NCBI GenBank assembly: GCA_031310005.1
Contig: CM062386.1
Span: 682,001-746,000, forward strand
Length of the DNA stretch: 64,000 bases
Source: Dactylellina haptotyla
Taxonomy: Eukaryota; Ascomycota; Orbiliomycetes; Orbiliales; Orbiliaceae
Reading direction: 5' to 3'
The notes below the pieces were generated by a model. That model did not search any database and was not told the DNA's origin. It was given only the letters and a program-made list of their open reading frames with translations. Position numbers and translations under genes: made by a program. Shown here one piece after another: positions 12,601 through 25,538 of the stretch (the stretch's first letter is position 1; the number at the start of each line of letters is the position of its first letter).

Positions 12601-14939
12601 TTTTCCAAATGCCGTTTCTACCTTTCACTTCAGGAGATGGGGTCTCTTCAGCTTCATCATCATCACTTGCTTCCTCAGACCCGTCGTCGCTGTCTTCCTC
12701 GCTATCAGACTCAAACACTGGTTTGTTTCGATACTCGCTCCCGTCTGAAGAATATCCGAATTCAATGCCTCCAGCATCTCTTAGGCTGATATAATCCAAA
12801 TGAGACCTAGGGCCTTCCTCTTCTTGAGAGGTTCCATTCTCAAAGCTGTAATCCTCTTCGCTACTTTCAACACCTTTGAAGCCAGTCCTATCACTCTGCT
12901 CCATCCAGGTGGAATAGTAACGAACAACATTTGGGTGGTTTAATTGCGATAAGAGCAGCACTTCTTTCAGTACCAAATCGAGGGTATTCGAAGACGTTTC
13001 GAGCACCTTTTTGATGGCATAGAAATTACCATCATATTTGTTGCGAGCTTTCACAACCTCACCGAACCCGCCCCGCCCGAGGCGCTGGATTTCGTCCCAT
13101 TCTTGGGAGTATCTACCAATAGGTGCGGCAACCGCAGTATTAGAGCCTCGTCTTCGTCTCATCGGAGACATCAGTGCAGTTGGCACAGTTTCCGAATCGG
13201 AAGGCTCATCTTCATAAACTTCATCGCCCTGACGTAGAAATTCCATTGTGACTAGATCGAAGGCGCCCAGTCTCTTATTCTGTTCTCGGATAAACATTCT
13301 AGCCAGGAAGGATTTAAGGGCCGAAGGGACCCTTTCTTTGCTCAGGGCGATCTGAGGGGAGATGTGTTTATAGACTACATCAAGGCCACAGACCATCTGC
13401 AATATCAAAACAGCTAGGTCCCAAATATCCGTCTTCTTTGTGGGGACGGTGGAGGTCATCAGCTCCGGAGCCGCCCAGAGGTTTTTGTCACTCTGCAATG
13501 GTGTTTCCACCCCATTTTCGTAGTTTTGCAGTGTATGAAGGCGATAAGATATGCCAGGATCTCCGAATTTTATTATCGTCTTCCCGCCTACCAAAGGACG
13601 GAATAGGAGTATATTTTTCGGATGGATCTTGCGGTGGACGATGCCGGCTTGATGAAGATCTCGTAGGCCATCGATAAGCTGGAGGACATATGAGCGGACA
13701 ATGGAGACCGAAAGTCTCCCAACACTTTCCAACAGGTCTTCTAGGGAACCTTTATTGGCGAACTCCATAAGGATGTCGATTCGAAACCGTCGGTACTCCT
13801 CTTCGGCGAATCGATCCATGGGGAGTTCCGTTATGCTCATCGCGAAGACTTCCACGACACTGCTATGGCGTTGATTATCCTCAGAGGGGATCAATTTCCC
13901 CAAATCAGTCTCCAGCTTCGTCAAGAGCTGGGTCCCTTCTGAGGAACTAGGATGTGGGTTTGTCCATTCAACTTCTTTAAGAGCCAAAGCGACGTCAAAG
14001 TCCTGTGCCACCTCAAAAATAGGCCGAACAGTGTAGAGGCTGGTGTTTCCATTTTTCTCCAATAAGACCATACCACCAACTTTGCGAAACCTGCCTGGCT
14101 TCCCCGTTGAATCTTTGACAATCAGCCGTTCAGGAAAAGCACGGAACATATCGCCACTGGTTCCCGTTTCGAGATCGTCGTCCAAAATTTGAGAACTTTG
14201 AAGCTCCAGCCGCCTCTGGTGTTGGGCCTGGTTGAAAGCTTTTTGGGTCTTCTTTCTCTCGGCTTCGGCTCGTAGATCAGCCTCAGCTTTCCGCTCCTTC
14301 TCGGCTTTAGCCTCTGCTTCTGCTTGTCGTTTCTTTTCAGCTTCTTCCTTCAAGGCTCTCTCCTCAAACAATGTCGGTTTCTGGGCATCGGCGTCCTTTG
14401 TATTTCCCCTGTCGTTGAGGTACTGTATTACATCTTCAATAATAACAGACATCATCTCAGTGCCCATACACGAGGTCGCCGCCTTGTCAATGACATCTTT
14501 GATCGACTTCTTGTGCTCTGGTCTTAGACCGAGGGAATCTGTAAGTTCAATAGCTGGTGCAACCTTGGGGTACACCGAAGGGAACTCGACATTGAGAGTT
14601 ATCCCGATTTCACTGTCCGATTCAGCTTTCAAATGAAGCTTAAAACAGTGGACTGTCTTTGCCTGGACAAGCTATCAGAATAATACACCCAATGTTATCG
14701 TGCAAGTGGGGATAATAACTTACAGTCCAAGCGCCGACTGCCTTTTCAACATGTTCAAATTCATTTGCATAGATAGCTTGGATCGACTCGACCTCATCTC
14801 TTTGGATGTCTTCATAGTCTGTAAGCCCTCCCACGGGAGCGGGAGGGATTGCAGCGGCGGCAGCATCGTTTGACTTTTTCGTTCCTTGATTCTGCGCATT
14901 GCCTTTCGGATTATTCTTTTTCTGGTTTTTCGGCGGCAT
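9683..14939 (-). CDS. GCN2: GCN2/CPC-3 type eIF2-alpha kinase
   Basis: Senses uncharged tRNA and phosphorylates eIF2-alpha to trigger general amino-acid control. Exons 14939-14724, 14662-10556 and 10495-9683 (introns 61 and 60 nt) give 1711 aa; N. crassa CPC-3 is similar in size. Domains in order: RWD (residues ~40-170, EVESIQAIYANEFE); charged Ala/Glu/Lys linker; degenerate kinase (~270-520), with HRK where an active kinase has HRD; active kinase (~590-1016), with GRGGFGEV, HRDLKPENIFL and DFGLA plus the long acidic insert typical of eIF2-alpha kinases; HisRS-like domain (~1100-1440, LASGGRYDDLI); C-terminal dimerisation and ribosome-binding region. The ATG of MPPKNQKKNN is the first in-frame ATG; the upstream frame lacks one. 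The last ~25 residues (Cys/Tyr-rich) are unusual and may hide a missed intron. Confidence 0.95.
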
Positions 14940-17589
14940 CTTGAGCAGGTAAGACAATTGGATTTTGTTGTTTTTCCTTTTTAGCTTGCTTGATACGTTG
15001 CTCGAGGTTGTCAATAGGCTTCACGCCCACTCGCAGTCTGCAGCCAGGCGCTGCAGAGTCAAGGTTTAGATGTACAGATACACATAGTGTCAAGTGGTAT
15101 GTATATATAGGGAGAGGGGGGGTTGAGGCGGCTTAGGATTGAATGATGGTGGGTCCGCAAGTGGTTGCGAGCGCAAGATGCAGTTGCTGAGGATGTCGCT
15201 GTTCGCTTGTAAGCTCGTTTGCAGCTCGTTTCAAGGTAAACACCGCCAACAAATCAGATGCTTGAGTCACCTTCCACCACAACAACTTTTTCGTGAGATA
15301 TTCCAACACGACCACTTTTCTGGAATCTCCCAGAGGTTCCTTAAGACGGCGGAGCCGTGGTATAAATCGGTGCTGAATCCTCAGTATTCCTTTTGGGTTT
15401 ACCTTTCAGGTACAAGTTTGAATATCTCTTCAAAACGAGTTCATTAAAGCAAAGTTCTCGCTAAATTCCTCGAGTTTCCATCTATAGACTTCATTTGTTT
15501 AATAACTGTGCAAACAACCTTCCAAACATCCTAGTAACCTGAACATTTAGAATAGAACTTTAACCCGCCCTAATAAGCTAACTGTTGATTACTTATATTT
15601 AAATTTGATTTCAATTTCGTTCAAGATCTAAATTTGTAACGCTAGCTGGACTGATTCCTAAGGCATAGCAATGTCTTTAGCGTTGCGAGTGTTCATCCGT
15701 GCAACATAAGCGAACAAGCTTTCTCAAGAGACTCAACAACTATACCAAAATTTCCTTGAAATATTCTTAAGAAATATATTCTGGGTTAAGGTGTCTTCAT
15801 TTCTAATCCGACTACGTATCCGAGTCATCTATACCCCGCTTGCTCGTTGCAAGTTGACTGGATTTTTAAACAACACTTCTTGAGTTCTCCTTCATTCATG
15901 AGCGCGTATTCCGTTCTCAAATTCTCCAACGACCCCTCAAATAGCAATCCCTTTATAAAAAAATTTTTTTGAACTATTCACGCGTCTTCTTTAATTCCTT
16001 AATCCCTTGGTCACGAAGCTTTGATCAATTGATAGCACAAAGTTTATGCTTGTGATGAGGAATATGAACCGGGTAGGTATATTTGACTAAAGCGATGCAT
16101 GATGCATGTCAGAAACACCACTAGTCAAGGAAGAGATAAAGCATCCAGTTGAACGTATCAATATAAGAATTATTTAATCCAAGCCGGTATATACATGTAC
16201 AGCATCGGGTATTCGGACGCGAGATAACGGATACCGAAGTTATAGCTAAGATGTTTTCATCAACATGCGTGCACGGTCGTCCAGGATACAACGCCCATAT
16301 AAGATTACAACCTCAGCAGCAGCATGTCTAGAGCTATAGAGTAGTACAATAACTTTTGACTTCAAACGATCTGGCTGAGCTAGAATTAGTGCGTGATCGA
16401 TTATACAGATGTCAGGGATTATTATAGCATATATTTGTACTTTGAGAGTTAGAGTAATGCGTCAAGGGCTCGAGCGGCCTAGCTAGCTTGTGACATTCTG
16501 TTCGAGCTGAGCCTGAAAGTGCCAGGGTGCCCCCAGGAGAAGTGGCCAACAATTAATATAGATCGGGGATTCCGTACCATCCATCGATCGAGGGATGGAT
16601 GTGCAAGATCAATTGTCTTCGAACGGCCAGGTCATACGTGGACGGCTCGCCTCGGAACCAACCAACCAACTTTTTCGGAGCTTCTAAAATTCTCGCTGGG
16701 ATGTCAAGGTTCCACAAATTGAGTTCAAGAAGGAAAAATATGAAGAAAAAAAAGACGGTTAGTGACGAACGGGTCGTTTCAAACTGTGGGGTAGCTAGTC
16801 CCAGTCACACGCTAGACATTTATGCAGTTACATACGGCTGATGTGATAGATTTCGCACTCGCGAATTCTTTGTTATACTTAGAACTACCTAAACAGTTAG
16901 GTGGGAAATGGTGACACGTCTAATGCTCCCGAGGTCTTCGGGAAATCAGGGCGGAATTGAGCCACTGAGGAGTGGGACCGTGTACGAAAACGTATAGAGG
17001 GTGCATTTGAGCATCATGAGTTTTTATGGAGGGAATGTGTAGGTGAGGAACGTGTGATACTACATCAATGCTCCTTCTTGGCGAGGATTCCTAAGGGGTG
17101 GTACCCCTCGCTTTGGCAATGATTGGTTTGGTTCGAGCCGGATAACATCGTTTGAGTTAGGCTCGGCTGGTTCTGGAATGGTAGGGCGAGATGCAAGTCA
17201 CCACGGACTTGTGAAAGGATCGATGAGAAAAATCAGGTCTAGAGATAGATCAAAAAGCGGAGTGCCACCCCAGTGAGGGATAGTATAGTCTGATAAAAAG
17301 CTGGCTGATATACCAGCCTTTTCACTGAAACCAGAGTTGAATAAAATTTTCTTAAAAACCCAGGGAGAGGGAAGAATTGAGGAGCAATTCTTGAAATCTT
17401 GTCTAGAATCCCGTCATAAACTTCGAAAATTAGAGAGGAATATTTCCCTGTCGACAACCGCCGGCCAAAACGCGAACCGGGCCACCAGAAAGAGCTGACA
17501 AGACAGCCCGGAATATTGTTCACGTAAATTTGGCATTGTGGAGAAATGCCGCAATAGTGTGACTGGAGTATTATTCCCGGTTCGAATAT
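14940..17589. other. divergent intergenic region between GCN2 and the Cut12-like gene
   Basis: 2.65 kb of AT-rich sequence separating two divergently transcribed genes, so it should hold both promoters. A TATATATA stretch near 15099-15106, about 160 bp upstream of the GCN2 ATG, is a possible core element. No coding frame longer than about 100 codons shows a domain, and I see no RNA gene. Confidence 0.5.
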
Positions 17590-20500
17590 ATGCCGCAGAA
17601 CAGCAGCAGCGGCGGTCGTTTTTTTGGTTTCTTCGGAGGGAACGAAGGAGACGACGACGCCGAGGGGGTCATTAATCTCAGCGGGGAGGACGGCAGTAAT
17701 TACAATAACCACTCTGATTATAATTACGGCTACTACGGCTACTACGACGGGGGCAGTCCGAATAGGGGCAGCAACAACACGTCCCTCGCCTCGGCTTCGA
17801 GTGGTGGGTTGAGCCTGCAGCTGGACATTTCGGCGTACCTCGAGATCACCCTACCCCAGCTGATGGGCCCACAGCAACAACACGAGGAATCAAAACAACA
17901 ACACCCCGAACCACAACAACCGAAATCAAAACAACAGCCCGCCGGGCCATCCCTTCTCGCCATCCCCCACTACGCCCAACCGCATCCTTCCTTCCTCACC
18001 TCCCCATACGGTAGCGAATCGCCCGTCGAATCTCCAAATTCGCAGCTAGAATCTCCAATTAGCCCTTCTCCCTCTCCTTCTCCAATCGAACAAGAAGAAG
18101 TGCAAGAATTACAAGAATTACAAAATATACACACACAAAAGCAAGAACAACAAGAAGACCACGTTCTCGACGGCCTGGATTTTGAGGAAAGCGAGGATAG
18201 CAACTCAATCCGTTCGAACCCATATTCACCCCGCGATCTTGACTTTGGAGGCGATACGCCACAAGAATACGCGTTTTCCAACATGCTAGCCTGGCTGAGA
18301 GGCGACCAACAAGCCGGGGAGGAGGAGGACATCGATCAAGATTTGATAATTCCGGATCAAGATCAGATCGAGGATCCAGGTGTGTATTCCGCGTCGTCGC
18401 TGTTGACACGGGATTATTCTGATACTTGAACAAATTGCTAATTATTTCATTCATTTTCATTAGAAACACCTGGCCCAACTGCCTTTGCATTTAATGCATT
18501 CCGTACCGGATTGTTTGGAACACCCAAGCCAAACCTCGAAATCCATGAACGTGTATCGCGTCCAAAATATGGCCGTGACGCCATGAGCGATGAAGATGTC
18601 TTTACAAGTTCGAGGAAACGGCCAGAAAGCCGTAGCCCAGGGCGCTTTAAGACTTTCGAGGATGTTATGACTCCTCCCAGAAAGAACCCTCAAAGCATCC
18701 TGGTTACACCGGGAAATACTATCAGCAAGAAGAAGACCGTATCTTTCGGTCCTGATCAGTTCCACGAAGACACCATCTGCTACGAGGCTCGTACTGGACG
18801 TGTCCGCTCCGGCCTTCCGGCTGGTTACCCTGGAAAATTCCCTAGTCCGTGGACACCTAAAATTACAAACGATCTTCCAAAGCGGAGAACTAAAGATTCT
18901 CGCAACGAGGAAATCGAGATCTTCGAAGACCAAAACAAACCTGTTCGGGCTACGCAGAAGTCCAAACTAAGAAACGAGATGACTAGAACCAAAGAAGATA
19001 TCTCCGTCGATGATCAGATCCAGGCCCTTCGCGAGAACACTGCCCGCATCAATGATATGATCGAGGAAGTTGGCGAGGAATCCACCCAAGAAGCTGATGT
19101 TACCGTCAATCTGGACGAACCCCGATCTCGCTCCGGTGTCTACTGGAAAGAACGTTACTCGAGCGATCTAGGCCAAGCCGAAAAGAAGGTTGAATTCTAC
19201 AAAGCTCGCAAGGATACATCTGTCGACTTTGCTTCCAAGAAGGATGAGCAAGCCGCTCACCTCGCTACCCGCCTCAAGGAAGAGATTGAACTTCGAAAGA
19301 AGATGCAAGCTGAAATTGATAAATGGCAAAAACTCGCAATGGAAGCCCGCCCGGACCCCTCTACCACCGTCAACGCTCCTCTAACTGAAACATACCAACA
19401 AAAGACTATCGAACGTCTCCGACGAGAAACCGCGGAATACCGTGATATGATTCGTCAGAAGGAAGTCGAAATGAATGACCATGAATACCAACTTGACCGT
19501 CAGCGAAGCGAAATTGAACGACAGGCTCGTCGCATCAAGGAGCTCGAGTCTTCTTTCAAGGCTAAGAAAGAAGCTGCCGAGGAAGTCAGTATCTACAACA
19601 CCAATGCTGAATCTGAAATCCGCAACCTCAAGCGTGAACTCCGGAAGGCTGAGAACGCTGCTGCTGGCAAGGATCTTATCACCGCGAAATTCGAAACTTC
19701 CCAACGGGAGGTGGAAAGACTCAAGCAGCAGCTCTCACTCGTTAAAGAAGAAAACATCCGCCTCAAGGTTCAACAGAAATCTGTCAACACCCTCCCTCTT
19801 GATGAAATCACTACTGTCTCTACTAAGGAATCTCGCCCGATCTCCCAGCACAAACTCAAGCTCGAGCCAGAAGAAGATATCTGGCAATCTCTCTCCGGCG
19901 TCAATGTCCACAAGGACAAACCACGAAACCGCAGCCCAAAAATCACTGAACACTCTGCTTTTCCCCGCATCAACCTCGTTGATCCCAAAATACAACTTGG
20001 TGGCATCTTCTCCAAACACGGAGATACAATCCCGACTATTGATGAATATTTGAAGCAAGACGATTCCGACTCTACTCTCTCAGGACAACCGGAACCTGTC
20101 ATCACGGTTATAAAACAAGAACCAGTTACCAAATCCACTCCCAATCCCCGCAAGTCCTTCGTGTCAACTCCAATAATGTCTGAAAAGGAAATCATGCAGC
20201 AACTGGAGAACACTGATCTTTCACTACCACCAATCTCTCCAACCATGGCCTCCATGTCGGACACCGACCTTGATAAACTCAAGCTAGTCACAAAGCCACT
20301 TCCTAGAATGAGCAAGGAAGATCTCGCAAAGAGTTTTAACCTTGCCGCAGCGAAACCACGAGAACCTCTTGACTTTGATAGTCTCCACACAGGCCCTATG
20401 CCTGACACCGCAACATTACCGAAATACGAAACTGATGAAGAAAGATACACCTTACGAAAGTCTGCAACCAGCCCGATGCCCAAATACTTCAACTTTGAAA

Positions 20501-20763
20501 AATCGCCAAACCCAAGACGCGGTAGCTTTGCAAGCTTTAGAAGCCTTGTTAGCACCAAACCGACCACAGCCTTGGATATTTCCAAGGGAATTTCTCTCAA
20601 AACGACAGCAGCTATTGCGGCTCCTGTTGTAGCCACTGGTGTCGGAATCACGACCAAAACAAGCCCGGGTTCCGATACCGATGCTAAGCGCAAGCTCGCA
20701 GCTGCGAAGATGGCAGAGATGAAGGCAAGGATGAAGGCCGCCAAGAAAGAAGCTAAGGCTTGA
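17590..20763 (+). CDS. spindle pole body protein, Cut12-like
   Basis: Two exons, 17590-18379 and 18464-20763 (84-nt intron), give 1029 aa. The join is in frame and restores a conserved stretch (PTAFAFNAFRTGLFGTPKP). N-terminal part (1-263): acidic, Tyr/Gly- then Gln/Pro-rich, disordered, with the motif EYAFSNMLAWLRGD near its end. Middle: KKKTVSFGP, then a long coiled coil (about 19130-19780) beginning GVYWKERYSSDL, which fits the fungal Cut12 domain. C-terminal part: Ser/Pro-rich, ending in a basic Ala/Lys helix. In fission yeast Cut12 works at the spindle pole body and affects mitotic commitment through Plo1. Many Ser-Pro and Thr-Pro sites suggest CDK or Polo control. The start codon is the least certain point. 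Confidence 0.78.
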
Positions 20764-21468
20764 GACACTTATCGCGGCTCCCATTCCTTCTTTCACTTCT
20801 ACCATTTTTATTTTATTTTATACCCTTTCTTTGGGTTGCACTCATCTTGCAAAAGTAGCCCATTAATTACTTCTTTCAAACTTTGCAGCGTGCTTTATTT
20901 TTAGCCTCTTTGACACGCTTTCTTTTCAACCTTTTTACACTGGCGATTCTAGCAACTGGCGTTTTTGGTGCACCGGATTGGCGAGTGGTGGGTATCTTTC
21001 TATGTTTTTATGCTTAACGAATATTTTTGTTCCTATTGATATTCTATTTTCTTATTCTTTACCAATCCCCTTGCCCATACAAACTGTTTATAACTAGCTT
21101 CTGTCCTTGTTTTGTGATCACAGTACATAAGACATGACTGATTGAATGAATGACAACTTTCTATCAAATACTTCCGTTCTTTAAGTTTCCCAAAGTGATG
21201 AATCGGTGGGGTTTAGTCTACCAACATTCCACACGTTGCCATATATCGAGGTTGTGAGACAAGCTTAAGTGATCTGTTGGAGAAAATAGCATTTTATTTT
21301 CCTCCTAAAAATGCCTTTCAGAGAAGCGAGGGATCTACAAAGCGAAGCTATATAGATTGTAAATACGCCGAGAACTTATAGCAACTTCATATATTACAAA
21401 AACACACCATCTGACAAAGACATCTCCCCCCAATAGCTCCCCTAAGCTCAGACACGTCTTTGCCTCTT
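20764..21468. other. convergent 3' region between the Cut12-like gene and PP5
   Basis: About 700 bp, strongly T-rich after the Cut12-like stop codon. It separates two convergent genes and presumably holds both 3' untranslated regions. No gene is seen. Confidence 0.5.
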
Positions 21469-23279
21469 TCACATCATCTGCATCAACGAATTCTGCGCGT
21501 ACGCCATCGGTTTAATATTCGGATGCGGCACGGCATCAAAAGTGACGAAATCGAGCTTATAGTCCTCCCCGACGTTAATATAAGCTCCTTTGTTACCCGT
21601 CGAATCGCAGTAATTCGGCGCGCTGAACACGGTGATACACCGCCCGTCGTGCTCCTGCTCGTACCCGCCCATGCGCACCTCGTGACTGCGAATAACCGCC
21701 TCCAGACCGTTCTTCTCGCAGAAGCGTTTTGTGACGTCTGGTCCGAATTGAAGGCCAACGCCGCGTTTCGAGGGACCCCGACCCGGTTCGGTTTGCGGGT
21801 CTGTCCAGAGCATTTCCATCATGAGACCCTCGTTGCCCGGTTGCCGTTGGGCGTGGCGGTCGAGTTTGCGGATGTCATCGAGGGTGTACTTGTCGTCGGA
21901 GAAGAGGCCGCCGTGGAGGACGAGGTATTTTTCGCCGATGAGGTGGGCGAGCGGGAGGGCGGAGAAGGTTTCTGAGAAGAGTTTGTAGACGCGTTCGGAG
22001 TATTTGGCTTTACATTCGCCTGTTTTTAAGAAAGAAAAATTATATGTTAGTAGGTGGAGAGGGAGTTATAAGAGGGGAATGCGTAGGAGGGTACCTTCGA
22101 ATCCGTAGACCTTGTTCATCTGGTCCGCCTCGTGGTTTCCTCTATTGACAAAGAAGCCCTTGGGGTATAGCCATTTATAAGCGAACAAGAGTAATGCGAT
22201 TTCGGTAGACCAGCTGCCTCGGTCGACAAAGTCGCCGTTGAACAGATAGGCGTGCTTTTCGCTGGGGTATCCGTTCTTGTTGAAGATCTCGAGGAGATCG
22301 AAGTATTGGCCGTGGGTATCGCCGCATATTGTGAGTCTGTTACCCTTTTCGACGGTGATGTCCGGCATGGTGGATTCGGCGAAGAAGATTTCTCTGCATT
22401 TGAGGATTATTCGGTAGACGTATTTTTTGTGTAGTTTCTTGCCGTTCTTGAAACGTTCCGTCATGTCTTTGACGAAGTCGAGTGTCATTTCTTCGCCGAG
22501 CTCCATGCCCTCATAGGAGTCTTCGACTTCTATTCGTTTTTTCCTCCGCTGTTAGAAACTTGCATTATCGGTGGATATATGGTGTGTGTATAAGAATTTT
22601 ACTTACTGATACCATCGACGTCTAGTCCTTCAGCGGCAGACGGCGGGTCTCCGACTTCAATTGCTTTTAAGAACTCCGCCTTCTGCACCATCTTCTCACA
22701 TTCTAGCAGTTTTAATCGGGCATCGTGGTTGTTCGGTGCTGGACACTCGCGGGTTCTGTTTAGAATCGTTCTCTGCTTGAAGGCTATAAGGATCCGAACA
22801 TACCCCTCTTGACTACCGTCCTGAAATCCTTCAAGGCCTCCTTCGGTTTTAATATCGCGGTATTCGCTATGGCTCGTCTGTAGTATGCCTATTATATATA
22901 CGTATTTTAATATTTATTCCCCTAAAACCGGTAAGGAATAGATGTAATAGTACCTTGACAAAGTTTGGGTCCAAGTCGATAGCCTTGGTGGCATCGATGA
23001 TTGCATATCCGTACGCCTCTGTCTTGATATATGCCTAGAACAGCCACAAAGGTAACAAGTCAGAAATCCTTCCTAGATTAGAAAAATCGAAGCTCTAGAT
23101 GAGCGTTTGATGACTAGTTTTGGACAGACCTGGGCTCTGTTGGAAAAGTAGGCTGGCACCGTGGCATCCAACTCGATAGCCTTGGAGTACATGCTGATAG
23201 CTTCGTTCCAGTCCTTGCTTGCAAAAGCAGCATTGCCCTTATCTTTGAAAGCGGCGGCCTCTTCCTTCGAGGACGCCAT
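21469..23279 (-). CDS. PPT1: serine/threonine protein phosphatase 5 (PP5/PPT1)
   Basis: TPR-containing PPP-family phosphatase that works with Hsp90. Six exons: 23279-23130, 23034-22954, 22888-22804, 22738-22607, 22529-22095 and 22019-21469 (introns 65-95 nt). They give 477 aa, close to human PP5 (499). N-terminal TPRs (residues ~7-115) include [34 protein letters not shown] and [12 protein letters not shown]. Catalytic signatures appear in order: GDTHGQ, GDFVDRG, RGNHE, HGGLF and SAPNYCD. These supply the metal-binding Asp/His/Asn and catalytic His. Exon 5 is preceded by a CTAAC branch point. The C-terminus ([11 protein letters not shown]) resembles the autoinhibitory tail of the family. Identity is firm. 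Confidence 0.95.
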
Positions 23280-24369
23280 GGTGTAGATTTATAGAATCGG
23301 CTTGGCCGTGCGGAATAACCTGTCCGGCGTGCGGGCGTGCGTGTACGAGCGTGCGTCTTATGCCGGGATCGGAGGGGGAGGTGGAGAGAGCGTGGTGGGG
23401 GTTGAGCGATGGGTGATGACGGCGGGGGGTGAGGTTGTGATAAAAGAAAGAGGACAGAGGATACAGCCGGGTGCTCGGTTTCTATCGATCCAACTAGCTG
23501 GGACTCGACGGTCGGTGCCTCTGGTGCGGAAGCTCGTCGATACGAGGGAGGGTCTGGATTGCTGGTGTGGTTTGGTGGGTCGGGCAATCAGCACTGCAAA
23601 ACGGCCCACACGAGCACATCCTTTCGCCTTTGCCCGCGTCGGGCTCGACAGGGTCCTCTTTGCCCCACGTGTCTCGCCCCGGAGCTCCGTCACCCACGCC
23701 CGGGTTATGTATTTCCCGTCCCCGTGCAGCTGGGGCGTCTGAATCCCTGGATGCTATTTTATGTGACGAGTATCGCATAAATTGGAGCAGGCTTTTAAAT
23801 ATCCTCTGTGTCTTTGTTTTATTCATTTGCGGGTTTCGTCGGTGGGGAAGATGAGAGAGCCTTGGCAGTTTCTATAGCATACCCACGATAGCACATGCTT
23901 GGAGAAAAGCTAACAGTTTTTTATGCATTAATATTATCAGGATCTGGAAATCACCTGGGTCTCATTGGAGCACTCTCAAGTTGAGATAATTTGATAGTTT
24001 GATAAGGGTGGTAAGTAGGATAATGACATTCGTGTACTTCAATCTCCGAAAGCGCCTGTACAACAGAGAGTATTAAAAACGGGAGGAGGAGAAGACAAAG
24101 AAGAATAATGGGAACCAATATCGTGAGAGACAAAGGGTAGTTCAAAAGGAAAACACAAGAGTGAGATAAAATTCATCAGAAAACCCCATAAGGCATGCAC
24201 GCTAATAAACTCAGGGAGCAAAAATTCGACAACCGTTAACTTCGAGACGGAGTAGGAAAACGAGGAAGCACAAAATATGGCTGTTCCAAAAAATCCAAAA
24301 AACTGATAGAAATCGTCGATAACGCAAGCTACCAGCATTGGTAACCGTATATATGTTGAGATATTCCGA
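23280..24369. other. promoter of PP5 and 3' flank of CDC34
   Basis: 1.1 kb. The part next to PP5 (about 23290-23740) is GC-rich and the rest AT-rich. Overlapping open frames in the GC-rich half have no domain and look like compositional artefacts. Both flanking genes are on the minus strand. Confidence 0.45.
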
Positions 24370-25538
24370 TCATGTTGGCCGTGGAGTTGCGGTTCGGGAG
24401 CTGTCCTCGACATTGAGGCCTAGGACCTTCTTGTTTGGGGTCGCCGCAATCCTTCTGGCGTCTTCTTCAGCACTATCCTCCTCGACGTCGTCGTCTTCGG
24501 TGTCGTCTTCTTGACCGTCATCGTCTTCATCTGCATAATCAATTAGTATGTGGATACTTAGGTAATCCTGGGCTCTTGAAGTTGTTTTTACCATATGTCA
24601 TCTCGGCATCGCTTCCACCGAAAGAACCCCCATCGCTGCCGTCGAAAGATTCGGCACCAGAGTCATACCAAAAGTCGTCGGATGTATCATCCTTCGGCGG
24701 GGGCTTGATTTCTGCGCTCTCAGGCATGACAAAATCGTCAGGGATATCTTTCTTAGAGGTCTCGACATTTTCTAGAGCGATCAATATTAGTAATTGGGTG
24801 TTTATCTGATAGACGCCGTGTCTGCCATACCTCGGACTATCTTTTTATAACCCTCGGGGTCTTTCCTCAACATAACACCGGCATCGACATTGGCCGCCGA
24901 GGAGACCTCGGCATCATCCAGCAAACTCAAAATCGAAATGAGGACCGATTCGACGTTTTGAACGGGTGACCAACGTTCCTATAGTTTCATTTTCAGCACT
25001 ATATCCTTCCCCCAGCGGATATCAAGTTTTGGGGAGAGTTGGATATGCGTACGCTAGCGAGTTCTCCAGACATTTCATCTTCACCGGGAGGGTGGAGGAT
25101 GGAGATGCACAGTTTGCCATCGGGATAGATGTTTGGGTGCCACAGCGGACGGAGGAATCTGAATTCCGGTGGGGAATACGGGTAGTTCTTTGGGAATTTG
25201 AGCTCGGCCTGCAGAGAACAAAGAGAAAATAAAGAAAGCGGTTAGATCGGTTTGTGCCATTCGGAGTTTGTGCGTTGGTGTGCTTGCTTGCCTTGAAGTA
25301 CCCGCCGTAGTAGAGCGAAGTGGGGTTGAGAACGATGATTGCCACGTCCCACAGGAAGAGGTCATCGCTTTTGCCCAGCTGTGGGAAAGAATCAATCATG
25401 GTGTGTTAGCACAGGAACGATCTGCTCGTTGATTTGGTGGGAAAGGAACGTGTTTGTCCGTACCTGGACGTTCAACCAAGGGATCTCCCCCGGCTGGGAG
25501 AGTTTCTTGAACTCGTTCATGAGAATTCGTTCCGCCAT
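24370..25538 (-). CDS. CDC34: ubiquitin-conjugating enzyme E2, Cdc34/Ubc3
   Basis: E2 that works with SCF ligases to build Lys48 ubiquitin chains on cell-cycle regulators. Six exons: 25538-25464, 25378-25292, 25208-25053, 24978-24831, 24771-24592 and 24530-24370, giving 268 aa. The UBC fold shows YPYSPPEFRF, HPNIYPDGKLC (active-site Cys in LCISILHPP), then the acidic loop insert GEDEMSGELASERW that marks the Cdc34/Ube2R class, and SSAANVDAGVMLRK. The C-terminal third is a long Asp/Glu-rich tail (DDDGQEDDTEDDDVEEDSAE), as in other Cdc34 proteins, where it promotes cullin binding. The second intron starts with GC rather than GT (AAG|GCAAGC), a GC-AG intron; the frame demands it. Other introns are 59-85 nt. 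Confidence 0.95.

Noticed and set aside
19770-20768. 332-codon antisense frame inside the Cut12-like gene
   Set aside because: Complete shadow of the sense coding exon; low-complexity mirror of its Ser/Leu codons.
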